Notes under the pieces: model-generated
Database searches by the model: none
What the model saw: only the letters and a program-made list of their open reading frames with translations
What the model was told of the DNA's origin: nothing
Origin: Holzapfeliella saturejae
GTDB lineage: Bacteria; Bacillota; Bacilli; Lactobacillales; Lactobacillaceae
Assembly: GCF_037546065.1 (NCBI RefSeq)
Contig: NZ_JAWMWG010000001.1
Location: 1-64,000, forward strand
Reading direction: 5' to 3'
DNA length: 64,000 bases
Shown here: in pieces, positions 20,812 to 30,507 of the stretch
Numbering within the stretch: position 1 is the stretch's first letter
Layout of the letters: each line of letters begins with the position of its first letter
Made by a program: the position numbers and the translations under genes

Positions 20812-21845
20812 TCTTTCATCTTAGGATCTAAAGCATCACGTAGTCCATCAGCTAATAGGTTAAATCCAATCATGATAACAGATAACACAATAGCTGGAAT
20901 CCACATTTGGTAACCTAAATATTGCCATGTCTTGTAACCATCACTTAGTAACATACCTAGGGATGCACTTGGTGGTTGAATTCCTAGTCCAATAAAACTT
21001 AGGAAAGCTTCGAAGAAGATGGCTGATGGAATACTGAACATCATTTGAACAATAATTACGCTAGAGATATTTGGCAAAATATGTTTAAACGCAATTTTTG
21101 AACGGCTTTCACCCAAGGAAGTTGCGGCTAGCACAAACTCTTGATCTTTTAATTTCAAGGTTTGTCCACGAACCACACGTGCCATTGGTACCCAGTTTGT
21201 AATTGCCATTGCGGCAACAATTGAAATAACACCTGGTTTTAACACAACAAGCATCAAAATCATTACAACTAAGTTAGGGATTCCTGAAATAATTTCAAGA
21301 AAACGTTGCATAATGTTATCAACACGTCCACCTAATAAACCAGAAATCAAACCGTAAGTTACACCAAAGATAATGTCTAATGCTGCAGCAGCAAAAGCGA
21401 TTAATAGTGAAATTCTAGTTCCGACAAGCAGACGACTTAATAAATCACGTCCTAAGCTATCTGTACCTAAAAAGTAATGAACACCTTCTGGCACACCAGC
21501 TTGAGCATATTTATCAACTAATTGTCCACCAACCATTGCTTTCCCATTTAGACCATTAATGTCGATTCCAGGAAATTTAGGTGGTAAGTTAATGTATTTC
21601 AAGTTTTGAGCCGTTGGATCACTAGGTGATACAAAGATTGTAATAATTGAAATCAAAATAATGATAACTAATAAGCTCAAACTAAACATTGCAGCTTTAT
21701 TCTTTTTAAGACGACGCCAAGAATCTTGTAAGAAAGTTAGCGATGGCGCTGAAATTTGTTCACGTTCATCTTTAGTGTTTTTAACTAAAGGTTGAAATTC
21801 AGAAGCAGGAATTTGCTCAATTTGTTTTAATTTTGCTTTACTCAT
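20808..21845 (-). CDS. oppC: Oligopeptide ABC transporter permease OppC
   Basis: 345 residues: an N-terminal cytoplasmic stretch of about 50 residues, one span (SLSLLVIIILISIITIFV), a periplasm-side loop with NGLNGKAMVGG and GTDSLGRDLLSRLL, and the BPD transport domain with the coupling-helix motif around ATSLGESRSKIAFKHILPN. It is typical of OppC. It starts 2 bases after the oppB stop and overlaps oppD at its end. Confidence 0.95.
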   Translation of the reverse strand: MSKAKLKQIEQIPASEFQPLVKNTKDEREQISAPSLTFLQDSWRRLKKNKAAMFSLSLLVIIILISIITIFVSPSDPTAQNLKYINLPPKFPGIDINGLNGKAMVGGQLVDKYAQAGVPEGVHYFLGTDSLGRDLLSRLLVGTRISLLIAFAAAALDIIFGVTYGLISGLLGGRVDNIMQRFLEIISGIPNLVVMILMLVVLKPGVISIVAAMAITNWVPMARVVRGQTLKLKDQEFVLAATSLGESRSKIAFKHILPNISSVIIVQMMFSIPSAIFFEAFLSFIGLGIQPPSASLGMLLSDGYKTWQYLGYQMWIPAIVLSVIMIGFNLLADGLRDALDPKMKE

Positions 21846-21847
21846 AA

Positions 21848-22789
21848 TTAATCCTTGCTCCCTTCTGTAATACGAATTCTAGGGTCTACAATTCCGTAAA
21901 GAATATCGACAACTAAAATGATAAAAATTAGTAAGGCTGAGTACAAGATTGTAATCGCCATAATTGTTGGGTAGTCGTTTGTGGTAATTGATTTAACAAA
22001 TTGTTCACCAATACCTGGAATTGCAAAGATGTTTTCAACAACAAGTGATCCTGTCATCAAGGCAATAGCTAAAGGTCCAAGTAAAGTTAATAATGGAATC
22101 AAACTATTTCTTAAAGCATGTTTGTAAACGATTTGCCAGCGACTTAATCCTTTAGCACGAGCTAATTCAATGTAATCACTGTGCAAGACCTCTACCATTT
22201 CAGTTCTGATAAAACGAGCTGAATCGGCAAGTGGTGACATCGCTAACGCAATCATCGGCAAAATAGTGTAAGAGAAGTCTTCCCATTTAGCGATTGGCAA
22301 TACGCGCAATTGTAGAGCGAACACAAATTGTAGTAAAACCGCAAACACAAAGTTAGGGATTGAACGTCCTAAAATAGCGATTAAAGTTGCCCCTGTATCG
22401 ATCCATGTATTTTGTTTCATAGCTGAAACAGCACCTAATAATGTTCCAACAACTGTCCCAAATAATAGCGCTTGGAAACCTAATTGTAAGGATGGTGCAA
22501 TTCTACCTAATAATAATGATGAAACAGCTTGGTTCTTAAATTGATATGATGTTCCAAAATCTAAACGGAACATGTTAGCAATATAGTTAAAGTATTGCAC
22601 AATAACAGGTTTATCTAACCCATTTTGACGGTTCAATTGTGCAACTTGGTCGGGTGATAATTTTTCAATGTTTGAATATGGACTACCTGGTAATAATTTC
22701 ATCAAGAAAAAGGTAATCGTGATGATGATTAATAAGGTAATAACCATGTAAAACAAACGTTTAAAGAAATACTTCCAAAAACTACTCAT
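21848..22789 (-). CDS. oppB: Oligopeptide ABC transporter permease OppB
   Basis: First gene of oppBCDF; 313 residues with six spans. Signature features are MVITLLIIITITFFLMKLLP at the N-terminus, ALLFGTVVGTLLGAVSAM, and the coupling motif ARAKGLSRWQIVYKHALRNS. ATG has AGGAGG close upstream. The 80-base gap to the divergent DUF3899 gene holds the likely promoter (TTTAAC-17-TATCTA, weak). The four oppA-type genes lie upstream on the same strand but are separated by the DUF3899 gene and a terminator. Confidence 0.95.
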   Translation of the reverse strand: MSSFWKYFFKRLFYMVITLLIIITITFFLMKLLPGSPYSNIEKLSPDQVAQLNRQNGLDKPVIVQYFNYIANMFRLDFGTSYQFKNQAVSSLLLGRIAPSLQLGFQALLFGTVVGTLLGAVSAMKQNTWIDTGATLIAILGRSIPNFVFAVLLQFVFALQLRVLPIAKWEDFSYTILPMIALAMSPLADSARFIRTEMVEVLHSDYIELARAKGLSRWQIVYKHALRNSLIPLLTLLGPLAIALMTGSLVVENIFAIPGIGEQFVKSITTNDYPTIMAITILYSALLIFIILVVDILYGIVDPRIRITEGSKD

Positions 22790-22871
22790 GATTTTCCTCC
22801 TAAACTTTGACTTACAAACAGAAATTAGATAAATTTAATTACATATTAGTTAAACGAAAGGTTTAGGTTCT

Positions 22872-23210
22872 ATGAAACTAAAAAAATCAACTCTATGGAT
22901 AAGCCTCTGTGCACTTGTATTTTCGCTTATTTACCACATTTGGCAAAATAGCTTATCTTGGGTTCACCTATCAGATACACTCTTTATTATATGCCTTTTC
23001 TTCCTCATCGTGGGCGGATTTTTATGGGTTTTTTCTTCTGGATCATTTGATTTTTTCCAAAAATCACTGCACCTGAAACGGAAAACCGACTATGAATCCG
23101 AATGGAAACTATCCACAATTGGTAAAGAGCACAAAGCGTTCTTCTTGCAACCCGGTATTATCTTATTAGCCATTAGCATTCTGCTATTATTAGTAGATAT
23201 GCTAGTCTAA
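22872..23210 (+). CDS. DUF3899 small membrane protein
   Basis: 112 residues with three predicted spans (about 8-22, 36-58 and 92-110) and a basic cytosolic loop LHLKRKTDYESEW. It matches the DUF3899 pattern common in lactobacilli, with unknown function. It is the only plus-strand gene inside the opp region, divergent from oppB and convergent with the first oppA-type gene. RBS AAAGG before ATG is modest. Confidence 0.75.
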   Translation: MKLKKSTLWISLCALVFSLIYHIWQNSLSWVHLSDTLFIICLFFLIVGGFLWVFSSGSFDFFQKSLHLKRKTDYESEWKLSTIGKEHKAFFLQPGIILLAISILLLLVDMLV

Positions 23211-23218
23211 TATTTTTT

Positions 23219-23256
23219 AAAACAGGCTGAGAATTCAATTCCCAGCCTGTTTTTTA
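23219..23256. terminator. Bidirectional terminator between the DUF3899 gene and the first oppA-type gene
   Basis: Stem AAAACAGGCTG / CAGCCTGTTTTT with T tracts on both strands. It ends the plus-strand DUF3899 gene and the minus-strand substrate-binding gene. Confidence 0.9.
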
Positions 23257-23279
23257 TTCAACTATTTAAAGTACTTAAA

Positions 23280-24923
23280 TTAGTTTTGAATTTCTACCCA
23301 TTTGTAATCAAATTGGGCACCTGCTGGATGTGACACAAGGTTTTTAACTTTTGAGTTAATCATGTGTGCCTCAGCTTTTTGGAATAGTGGTGCAACACCT
23401 TGAGCATTCATCAAGACTTTGTCTGCATTAACTAAATCTTCAAAACGTTTGTCTGCATTTCTTGCATCTTGGCCAGAAGCTGCATTAACATAGTTGTCAT
23501 ATTCAGCATTGCTGTATTGACCTCTATTATATGAGTTTCCTGAAACAAATAAGTCCGTGAAACTTGAAGCATCCAGATAATCAGCTCCCCATCCGCTTAA
23601 TAGAACATCAAAATTACCAGATGTTGAACGGTCTAAACGAACTGAGAATGGTACCGGTGTTAGGCTTACTTTAACGCCATCTAAGTTAGATTGAATAGCA
23701 CTCTGTAGGTATTCAATTACCTTTTTAGATGAGTCTGTATCAGAAGCTAAAATACTAAAGTTCAAGCTTGAGATATTTAGTTCTTGTTTAGCTTTGTTCC
23801 AGTATTCTTTGGCTTTTTGAGCATCAAATGATACTAATTTGCCAGCAGCTGCTGTAAAGTCTTTGCCATCTGGTGATGTCATAGTTGTTTTTGGTACAAG
23901 CCCTGTAGAAGCCATTGAACCATCACCTAGAATTGAACTAGTTAGTGCATCACGATCAATTGAATATGAAATCGCTTTACGCAAGTTTTCGTTTTTAAAT
24001 GGTGAATCTTCTTTACGTTGATTGAATTCTAAGTAGTTTGTAGATGCTTGAGGTACAGCAGTAAACGCTGGGTTATTACGGTTTTGTTGTGCTAACTCAC
24101 CAGTTAAAATCACATCGTCTGCTTGTCCATCGTTAAATAGGTTTAATGATGTAGAAGCTTCTTTAACAACGTTAACATTAATGTTTTCAACTTTTACGTT
24201 GCTGTTATCCCAGTATTGGTCATTTTTCTTGTATGTCCAATCAGTATCTGTACCTGGTCCTGAGAAGTTAGTCAAAGTAAATGGTCCGTTGTAAACGGCA
24301 TTTTCACTTGTTGAAGCATAGTCTTTACCATATTTTTCAACAACTGATTGATTTTGTGGGAAGAATGTTGGGAAAGCTAGTAATCTTTCAAAGTAAGGTG
24401 TAGCCTTGTTTAATTTGATTTCTAGTTCGTAATCGCCAACTGCTTTAATTCCTAATTCGCTAACAGCTTTTTTGCCAGCTGTAATGTCTTCTGCATTTTC
24501 AACTGGTGCAAATAAGTAAGCGTATTGTGAAGCTGTTTGTGGGCTTACTGTTCTTTGCCAAGAGTAAACATAGTCTTGTGCTTTAACAGGATTGCCATTA
24601 GACCATTTTGCGTTTTCTCTTAGTTTAAATTTGTAAGTCAAACCGTCTTCTGAAACTTGAGGTTTCTCAGAAGCCCCTGCTAATTCTAGATTATTATCTT
24701 TGTCTTGGCGGTACAAACCTTCATAAACATTGTTTAAGGCTGTAAAACTAACTGTATCAGTCGCTAAAGATAAATCTGCTGTTGGCATTTCTTGTTGCAC
24801 AACAACTTTTAAGTCATTAGTGTTACCTGAACCTGATGTTTGTCCTCCTTTTCCAGTCGAACATCCGGACAATACCAAACTAGCTGCCATTAAAACTGCA
24901 GCCGCTGTCCATGTTTTTTTCAT
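23280..24923 (-). CDS. Oligopeptide-binding lipoprotein, OppA-type, paralogue 1
   Basis: Binds peptides outside the cell for the Opp permease. 547 residues with a lipoprotein signal peptide ending LVLSGCSTG (Cys21 lipidated) and the SBP_bac_5 fold: TADLSLATDTVSFTALNNVY at the start of the domain, YSWQRTVSPQTASQYAYLF, NENLRKAISYSIDR and PAGAQFDYKWVE near the end. Its own RBS (GGAG) and flanking terminators suggest separate expression of each paralogue. It is closest in sequence to paralogue 4. Confidence 0.95.
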   Translation of the reverse strand: MKKTWTAAAVLMAASLVLSGCSTGKGGQTSGSGNTNDLKVVVQQEMPTADLSLATDTVSFTALNNVYEGLYRQDKDNNLELAGASEKPQVSEDGLTYKFKLRENAKWSNGNPVKAQDYVYSWQRTVSPQTASQYAYLFAPVENAEDITAGKKAVSELGIKAVGDYELEIKLNKATPYFERLLAFPTFFPQNQSVVEKYGKDYASTSENAVYNGPFTLTNFSGPGTDTDWTYKKNDQYWDNSNVKVENINVNVVKEASTSLNLFNDGQADDVILTGELAQQNRNNPAFTAVPQASTNYLEFNQRKEDSPFKNENLRKAISYSIDRDALTSSILGDGSMASTGLVPKTTMTSPDGKDFTAAAGKLVSFDAQKAKEYWNKAKQELNISSLNFSILASDTDSSKKVIEYLQSAIQSNLDGVKVSLTPVPFSVRLDRSTSGNFDVLLSGWGADYLDASSFTDLFVSGNSYNRGQYSNAEYDNYVNAASGQDARNADKRFEDLVNADKVLMNAQGVAPLFQKAEAHMINSKVKNLVSHPAGAQFDYKWVEIQN

Positions 24924-25084
24924 AATTTTCCGCTCCTTCGTCCATTAAAAAAATATTAATATACATAAAATTATACCCGATTTTAAATTAAAAAATCAAT
25001 AGCGATTTTTAATCACAAAGCCATCAGAAAACCTAACTATCCAACAAATGACTTAAAAATCAGTTCTTTTAGCAAGCATAAAAT

Positions 25085-25123
25085 AAAAAGATAGATTAAA
25101 AATATTTTTCAATCTATCTTTAA
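25085..25123 (-). terminator. Terminator of oppA-type paralogue 2
   Basis: Stem AAAGATAGATT / AATCTATCTTT with loop of A/T and T-rich tail on the minus strand, 18 bases after the stop codon. The remaining 160 bases to paralogue 1 presumably hold its promoter; a short AAAAATC/GATTTTT hairpin is near 24993-25012. Confidence 0.85.
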
Positions 25124-25141
25124 TATTCGGTATAAATCGAT

Positions 25142-26782
25142 TTATTCAACTGATAACCACTTATAATCAAATTTGGCACCTGCTGGATGAGCAGCATAAT
25201 TTTTGATCTTAGGGTTAATCATGTGTGCTTCAACTGCTTGGTATAAAGGTGCTACACCTTGTTGTGACATCACAATTTTTTCAGCAGACACTAAGTCGTT
25301 AAATCGTTTTTGTGCATCTTTAATATCCGTCGTTGAAGCCGCATTTACTAGACGGTCATACTCCGCACTACTCCATTGGCCTCTATTATAGGAAACACCT
25401 GATTTTAGTAAATCACTAAAACTTGAAGCATCAAGATAATCGGCTCCATATGAACCCATTAATAAATCAAAATTCCCTGCAGCAGCTCGATCTAATCTAA
25501 CTGAAAATGGCACAGGTGTTAGATTAACTTTTACACCTTCTAGATTAGTTTGAATAGCGTTTTGCAGATATTCAATAATTTTTTTAGATGCGTCTGTATC
25601 AGAAGATAGAATGCTAAAGTTTAAAGTTGTAATGCCTAACTCTTGTTTAGCTTTTTCCCAGTATGTTTTTGCTTGATTAGCATCTTCATTTAAATAATTA
25701 CCAACTACATCAGTGAAGTCTTTTCCGTCTGGTGATTTCATAATGTTTCTAGGTACAAAGCCACTTGAAGGCATTGAACCGTTACCTAGAATTGATTCAG
25801 TTAAAGCTTTTCGATCAATTGAATATGAAATTGCTTTTCGTAAGTTTTCGTTTTTGAAAACAGAGTTACTATCACGTTGGTTGAACTCAAGGTATTGGGT
25901 TGTCGCTTGTAAAATTGATTGATAAGCTTCATCATTACGATTTTGTTGTGCTAATTCACCAGTTAATACGATATCGTCAGCTTGATTATTTTTAAATAAG
26001 TTTAGTGCTGTTGATGAATCTTTTACAACGCTAACATTGATACTATCTAAGTTGACAGCGTTTTTATCCCAGTAGTTATCGTTTTTGGCATATGTCCACG
26101 CATCATCAGTCCCTGGACCTGAGAAATCTTTTAAAACATAAGGGCCATTATAAACCGCACTATCACTATTAATAGCGTAATCTTTGCCATATTGCTCTAC
26201 AACTTTTTGATTTTGTGGAAAGAATGTTGGTAAAGTTAACAATCTTTCAAAATATGGAATAGCCTGACTAAGCTTAATTTCTAACTCATAGTCTCCGACT
26301 GCTTTAATTCCTAAATCAGAAACGGCTTTTGTTCCGGCATTAGTTTCTTTACCATTTTCAATAGCACTAAAAAGATAAGCATATTGTGAAGCCGTTTTAG
26401 GGTTAACTGTTCGTTGCCAACCATAAACGTAATCTTGTGCTTTGACCGGATCACCGTTTGACCATTTGGCATCTTGTCTTAATTTAAATGTATAGGTTAG
26501 CCCATCTTGTGATACCTGCGGTTTTTCTGCTGCACCAGCAAGTACCAGTTCATTGTTTTTGTCTTGACGATAAAGGCCTTCATAGACATTATTTAAAGCG
26601 GTAAAACTAACTGTGTCACTTGCCAAAGATAAATCTGCTGTTGGCATTTCTTGTTGAACAACAAAGTTTAATGATTTTTCTTTCGATTGATTAGCTTGTT
26701 GACCATTATTCCCGGTTGAACAACCAGATAATAATGCTCCTACTGCTACTATCGATGTCAGTATCGCCCATTTTTTTTGCAT
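25142..26782 (-). CDS. Oligopeptide-binding lipoprotein, OppA-type, paralogue 2
   Basis: 546 residues, same family as its neighbours: lipobox GALLSGCSTG, DLSLASDTVSFTALNNVYEG, FKNENLRKAISYSIDR and a C-terminal PAGAKFDYKWLSVE. I start it at ATG 26782 (MQKKWAILTS), which has AAGGGG 8 bases upstream, because a 22-codon longer reading adds no signal-peptide feature. Differences cluster in the ligand-facing middle, so the paralogues may bind different peptides (inference). Confidence 0.95.
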   Translation of the reverse strand: MQKKWAILTSIVAVGALLSGCSTGNNGQQANQSKEKSLNFVVQQEMPTADLSLASDTVSFTALNNVYEGLYRQDKNNELVLAGAAEKPQVSQDGLTYTFKLRQDAKWSNGDPVKAQDYVYGWQRTVNPKTASQYAYLFSAIENGKETNAGTKAVSDLGIKAVGDYELEIKLSQAIPYFERLLTLPTFFPQNQKVVEQYGKDYAINSDSAVYNGPYVLKDFSGPGTDDAWTYAKNDNYWDKNAVNLDSINVSVVKDSSTALNLFKNNQADDIVLTGELAQQNRNDEAYQSILQATTQYLEFNQRDSNSVFKNENLRKAISYSIDRKALTESILGNGSMPSSGFVPRNIMKSPDGKDFTDVVGNYLNEDANQAKTYWEKAKQELGITTLNFSILSSDTDASKKIIEYLQNAIQTNLEGVKVNLTPVPFSVRLDRAAAGNFDLLMGSYGADYLDASSFSDLLKSGVSYNRGQWSSAEYDRLVNAASTTDIKDAQKRFNDLVSAEKIVMSQQGVAPLYQAVEAHMINPKIKNYAAHPAGAKFDYKWLSVE

Positions 26783-26878
26783 ATTAACTACCCCTTCTAA
26801 AAAATAAGTACATTTATAAATTATACATTTTTTAAGTAAGTAAGCCAATAATATAACTATAATTTAGTAAGTTAAAAT

Positions 26879-26914
26879 AAAAAAGCACAGTTCTTAATCA
26901 CTGTGCTTTCAACT
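26879..26914 (-). terminator. Terminator of oppA-type paralogue 3
   Basis: Stem AAAAGCACAGT / ACTGTGCTTTC followed on the minus strand by T-rich sequence, directly after the stop codon of the gene at 26914. Confidence 0.85.
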
Positions 26915-28557
26915 TAGTCTATTTCTAACCATTTGTAATCAAATTTAGCCCCTGCTGGATGTGAAACAAAATTTTTGATTTTAGGATTTATCATATGCGC
27001 TTCTGCTACTTGATATAAAGGCGCACATGCTTGTACTTCTAATTCTAACTTTTCAGCACTTACTAAATCATCAAAACGCTTTTGTGGATCTCTAACATTT
27101 GTTGTTGCTGCTGATTCAAGTAATGCTGTATAAGTATCGTTAGTCCAACGTCCTGAATTATTGTATCTCAGTAAGTCAGTAAACGTAGAGGCATCTAAAT
27201 AATCCGCACCATACGAAACCATAGAAACATCAAAATTTCCTGCTCGCGATCGTTCTAATCGAACTGAAAATGGTACAGGAGTTAAATTAACTTTCATTCC
27301 TGGAAGGGTTTGTTCAATAATATTTTGAAGATATTCAATTACCTTTTTAGCTGAATCAGTATCAGAAGATAATATACTAAACTCAAAATTATCTATTTTT
27401 AATTCTTCTTTTGCTTTTGCAAAATATTGCTTGGCTTTTTCAGCATCAAACTTATTATATGAATCGCCAACTGCTTCTGTAAAATCAATACCTGTAGGTG
27501 ATTTCATAAGATTTTTAGGAACCAACCCCGTTGCTGGAATTGATCCATTACCTAAAATAGATGTTGTTAAGGCAGATCTATCAATCGCTGTTGCAATTGC
27601 TTTTCGTAGGTTTTCATTTCTAAAGGGGGATGTAGGTTCAATTTGATTGAAGTTTAAATACTGAGTAGTTGCTTGTAATAGTGGATGATAGGCAGGATGA
27701 TTTTGATTTTGCTGTGCTAATTCTCCCGTCAACACAATATCATCTGCTTGATTATTCTGAAAAAGATTCAACGCGGTTGCAGACTCCTTAACGACGTTAA
27801 CATTAATAATATCAACTTTGACGTTATCTTTATCAAAATAGTTATCATTTTTCTTATAGGTCCACTTTGTGTCTGTCCCTGGACCATCAAATCCTTCTAG
27901 CACAAATGGGCCATTGTAGACAGCCGTCTCACTTTTTAAAGCATAATCTTTGCCATACTTTTCAACCACTGACTGATTTTGAGGAAAAAATGAAGGTAGT
28001 GTGAGCAATCTTTCAAAGTAAGGAACTGGTGAACTTAATTCAATTTGTAATTCATAATCAGAAATGGCATGAATGCCTAATTCATCAATTTCTTTTTCTC
28101 CTGCTTTTATCTCTTTAGCATTTTTTAATGAATCAAATAGATATGCATACTCTGAAGCTGTTTTAGGATTAACCGTTCTACGCCAACTATAAACATAATC
28201 ATTTGCAGTTACAGCATCTCCATTCGACCACTTGGCTTCTGGATTTAATTTGAAGTTATAAGTTAAACTGTCTTCTGAAACTGTTCCTTTTTCCTTTGCT
28301 CCTGCCAATATCAAGTTATTGTCTTTATCTTGACGATACAGCCCTTCATATACATTATTTAAAACGGTATAACTGACGGTATCTGTTGCTAATGATAAAT
28401 CTGCTGTTGGTAATTCTTGCTGAGCTACAAAGTTAAGACTCTTCAAATTTTGATTATTGTTCGTCGTTTCAGAGCTGTTTCCTGTAGAACAACCAACAAG
28501 TACGAATCCTAAAGATAGACTCAGTATTGTAGCTGTTATTATTCGTTTTAAATTCAT
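26914..28557 (-). CDS. Oligopeptide-binding lipoprotein, OppA-type, paralogue 3
   Basis: 547 residues with lipobox FVLVGCSTG, DLSLATDTVSYTVLNNVYEG, RNENLRKAIATAIDRSALT and PAGAKFDYKWLEID. It is the most divergent of the four: the GYS/YNRGQ stretch before the C-terminal lobe is shortened to YNNSGRWTND, and several binding-cleft residues differ. ATG has AGGGGAG 3-8 bases upstream. Confidence 0.95.
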   Translation of the reverse strand: MNLKRIITATILSLSLGFVLVGCSTGNSSETTNNNQNLKSLNFVAQQELPTADLSLATDTVSYTVLNNVYEGLYRQDKDNNLILAGAKEKGTVSEDSLTYNFKLNPEAKWSNGDAVTANDYVYSWRRTVNPKTASEYAYLFDSLKNAKEIKAGEKEIDELGIHAISDYELQIELSSPVPYFERLLTLPSFFPQNQSVVEKYGKDYALKSETAVYNGPFVLEGFDGPGTDTKWTYKKNDNYFDKDNVKVDIINVNVVKESATALNLFQNNQADDIVLTGELAQQNQNHPAYHPLLQATTQYLNFNQIEPTSPFRNENLRKAIATAIDRSALTTSILGNGSIPATGLVPKNLMKSPTGIDFTEAVGDSYNKFDAEKAKQYFAKAKEELKIDNFEFSILSSDTDSAKKVIEYLQNIIEQTLPGMKVNLTPVPFSVRLERSRAGNFDVSMVSYGADYLDASTFTDLLRYNNSGRWTNDTYTALLESAATTNVRDPQKRFDDLVSAEKLELEVQACAPLYQVAEAHMINPKIKNFVSHPAGAKFDYKWLEID

Positions 28558-28617
28558 GTTACTCCCCTATTAACCCTTTTATTTTGACTTACTAAAAATT
28601 AGTTTAAAAAAGCGATA

Positions 28618-28658
28618 AATAAAAAGGCAAAATCCACTTTGTGGTTTGTCTTTTTACT
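28618..28658 (-). terminator. Terminator of oppA-type paralogue 4
   Basis: Stem AAAAAGGCAAA / TTTGTCTTTTT (one mismatch) with an inner CCAC/GTGG pairing and T-rich tail on the minus strand, about 10 bases after the stop codon. Confidence 0.8.
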
Positions 28659-28665
28659 TTGATTA

Positions 28666-30315
28666 TTATTGTACTTCAATCCATTTATAGTCGAATTTTG
28701 CTCCCGCTGGGTGAGAAACAAAGTTTTTAACTCTTGAATTGACCATGTGAGCTTCAACACCTTGATAAAGTGGTGTTATTCCCTGTGTATTGGATAGTAA
28801 TCTATCAGCATTAATTAAATCTTCAAAACGTTTAGTTGCATCATTAACGTCTGTTATTTTAGATGCCTTAATCAACTCGTCATATTCAGAATTACTCCAC
28901 TGTCCACGGTTATATGAGTTTCCGGTCACAAGTAAATCTGTAAAACTTGAAGCATCTAAGTAGTCTGCACCCCAACCGCCTAATACAACATCAAAGTTTC
29001 CTGATTTTGAACGATCTAATCGAACTGAAAATGGCACTGGATTCAAGGTTACTTTAACCCCATCTAAGTTAGATTGGATAGCACTTTGTAAGTATTCGAT
29101 AACCTTTTTACTTGAATCACTGTCTGAAGCTAAGATACTAAAGTCTAATGAGGTAATACCTAATTCTTGTTTAGCTTTTTCCCAATGTTCTTTTGCTTTA
29201 GCAGCATCAAATGAAATGCCTGCATTTACTGCTTCAGCAAAATCTTTTCCATCTGGACTTGTCATTGTTCCTTTTGGTACAAGACTTGTTGAAGGTAGTG
29301 AACCATCTCCTAGTATGGCATTTGCTAAGGCTGTTCTATCAATTGAATAACCAATCGCTTTTCGTAAGTTTTCGTTTCTAAATTTAGAATTTTGATCACG
29401 CTGATTATATTCTAAATAACTAGTACGAGCATCTTCTAAGGCCTTAAATTGCGGGTTGTTACGATTTTGTTGCGCTAATTCACCAGTTAAAACAATATTA
29501 TCTGCTTGTCCGTCATTAAACAAGTTCAATGATGTTGCTGATTCTTTCACAACATTGACATTAATCGTATTTACTTTCACATTGTCTTTATCCCAATATT
29601 GATCATTTTTGGCATATGTCCAAGTTGTGTCAGTACCTGGGCCATCAAAGCCATCCAGTACAAATGGGCCATTATAAACAGAATTTGCACTTTTTGTTGT
29701 ATAGTCTTTACCAAATTTTTCAGCTACAGCTTGATTTTGTGGGAAGAATGATGGAAAAGCTAGTAAACGTTCAAAATAAGGTGTCGCTTGGTTTAAGGTG
29801 ATTTCTAGTTCGTAATCACCAACTGCTTTAATCCCTAATTCGCTTTTGTCTTTTTTACCAGCTGTAATGTCAGCTGCATTAGCTACTGGTTCAAACAAGT
29901 AAGCGTATTGTGAAGCTGTTTCTGGCTCTACAGTTCTTTGCCAGCTATAAACATAGTCTTTAGCTGTTACAGGATCTCCGTTTGACCATTTGGCATCTTG
30001 TCTCAATTTAAATTTATAGGTTAAACCATCTTGTGAAACCTCTGGTTTTTCGCTGGCACCAGCTAAAGCAAGTTGATTGTCTTTGTCTTGACGGTAAAGT
30101 CCTTCATATACGTTATTTAAAACTGTAAAACTAACCGTATCAGTTGCTAAAGATAAATCTGCAGTTGGTAGCTCTTGTGATTCAACAAAATTTAGAGTTT
30201 TTATATTATTATTGCTACTACTATCATTTGAACTGCTACTACTTCCTGTTGAACAACCTGAAAGTACTAAAGCAGCCGACATTAATAGTGTTGCAGCTGT
30301 GAAACGCTTTTTCAT
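28666..30315 (-). CDS. Oligopeptide-binding lipoprotein, OppA-type, paralogue 4
   Basis: 549 residues with lipobox ALVLSGCSTG followed by a Ser/Asn-rich linker, then DLSLATDTVSFTVLNNVYEG, RNENLRKAIGYSIDR and PAGAKFDYKWIEVQ. The start is ATG 30315, 7 bases after GGAGG; an ATG two codons earlier is only 1 base from that site. It is the 5'-most of the four tandem copies and has a recognisable promoter upstream. Confidence 0.95.
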   Translation of the reverse strand: MKKRFTAATLLMSAALVLSGCSTGSSSSSNDSSSNNNIKTLNFVESQELPTADLSLATDTVSFTVLNNVYEGLYRQDKDNQLALAGASEKPEVSQDGLTYKFKLRQDAKWSNGDPVTAKDYVYSWQRTVEPETASQYAYLFEPVANAADITAGKKDKSELGIKAVGDYELEITLNQATPYFERLLAFPSFFPQNQAVAEKFGKDYTTKSANSVYNGPFVLDGFDGPGTDTTWTYAKNDQYWDKDNVKVNTINVNVVKESATSLNLFNDGQADNIVLTGELAQQNRNNPQFKALEDARTSYLEYNQRDQNSKFRNENLRKAIGYSIDRTALANAILGDGSLPSTSLVPKGTMTSPDGKDFAEAVNAGISFDAAKAKEHWEKAKQELGITSLDFSILASDSDSSKKVIEYLQSAIQSNLDGVKVTLNPVPFSVRLDRSKSGNFDVVLGGWGADYLDASSFTDLLVTGNSYNRGQWSNSEYDELIKASKITDVNDATKRFEDLINADRLLSNTQGITPLYQGVEAHMVNSRVKNFVSHPAGAKFDYKWIEVQ

Positions 30316-30356
30316 TTTCATTCCTCCGAAAATTAAAGTTTTATTAGTGTTTTTTA

Positions 30357-30386
30357 ATTATACATGAGAACAAAATAAAAAAGCAA
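30357..30386 (-). promoter_or_regulatory. Promoter of oppA-type paralogue 4
   Basis: A perfect TATAAT (30357-30362) with TTGCTT (30381-30386) 18 bases upstream on the minus strand, about 40 bases before the start codon. Confidence 0.6.
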
Positions 30387-30507
30387 TGGTTTTTATTCAC
30401 ATTGTTTTTAATTATTGATTTAAATAAGTTCAAAAAGCCTTTAACATAACCACTTATATCTTGTGATAAAATAGTCAAAAAGAATGAAACGAGATAGGAG
30501 ATTTATT

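Noticed and set aside
26783..26848. A longer N-terminus for oppA-type paralogue 2
   Set aside because: The extra 22 residues precede a good ribosome binding site and would bury the lipoprotein signal peptide.
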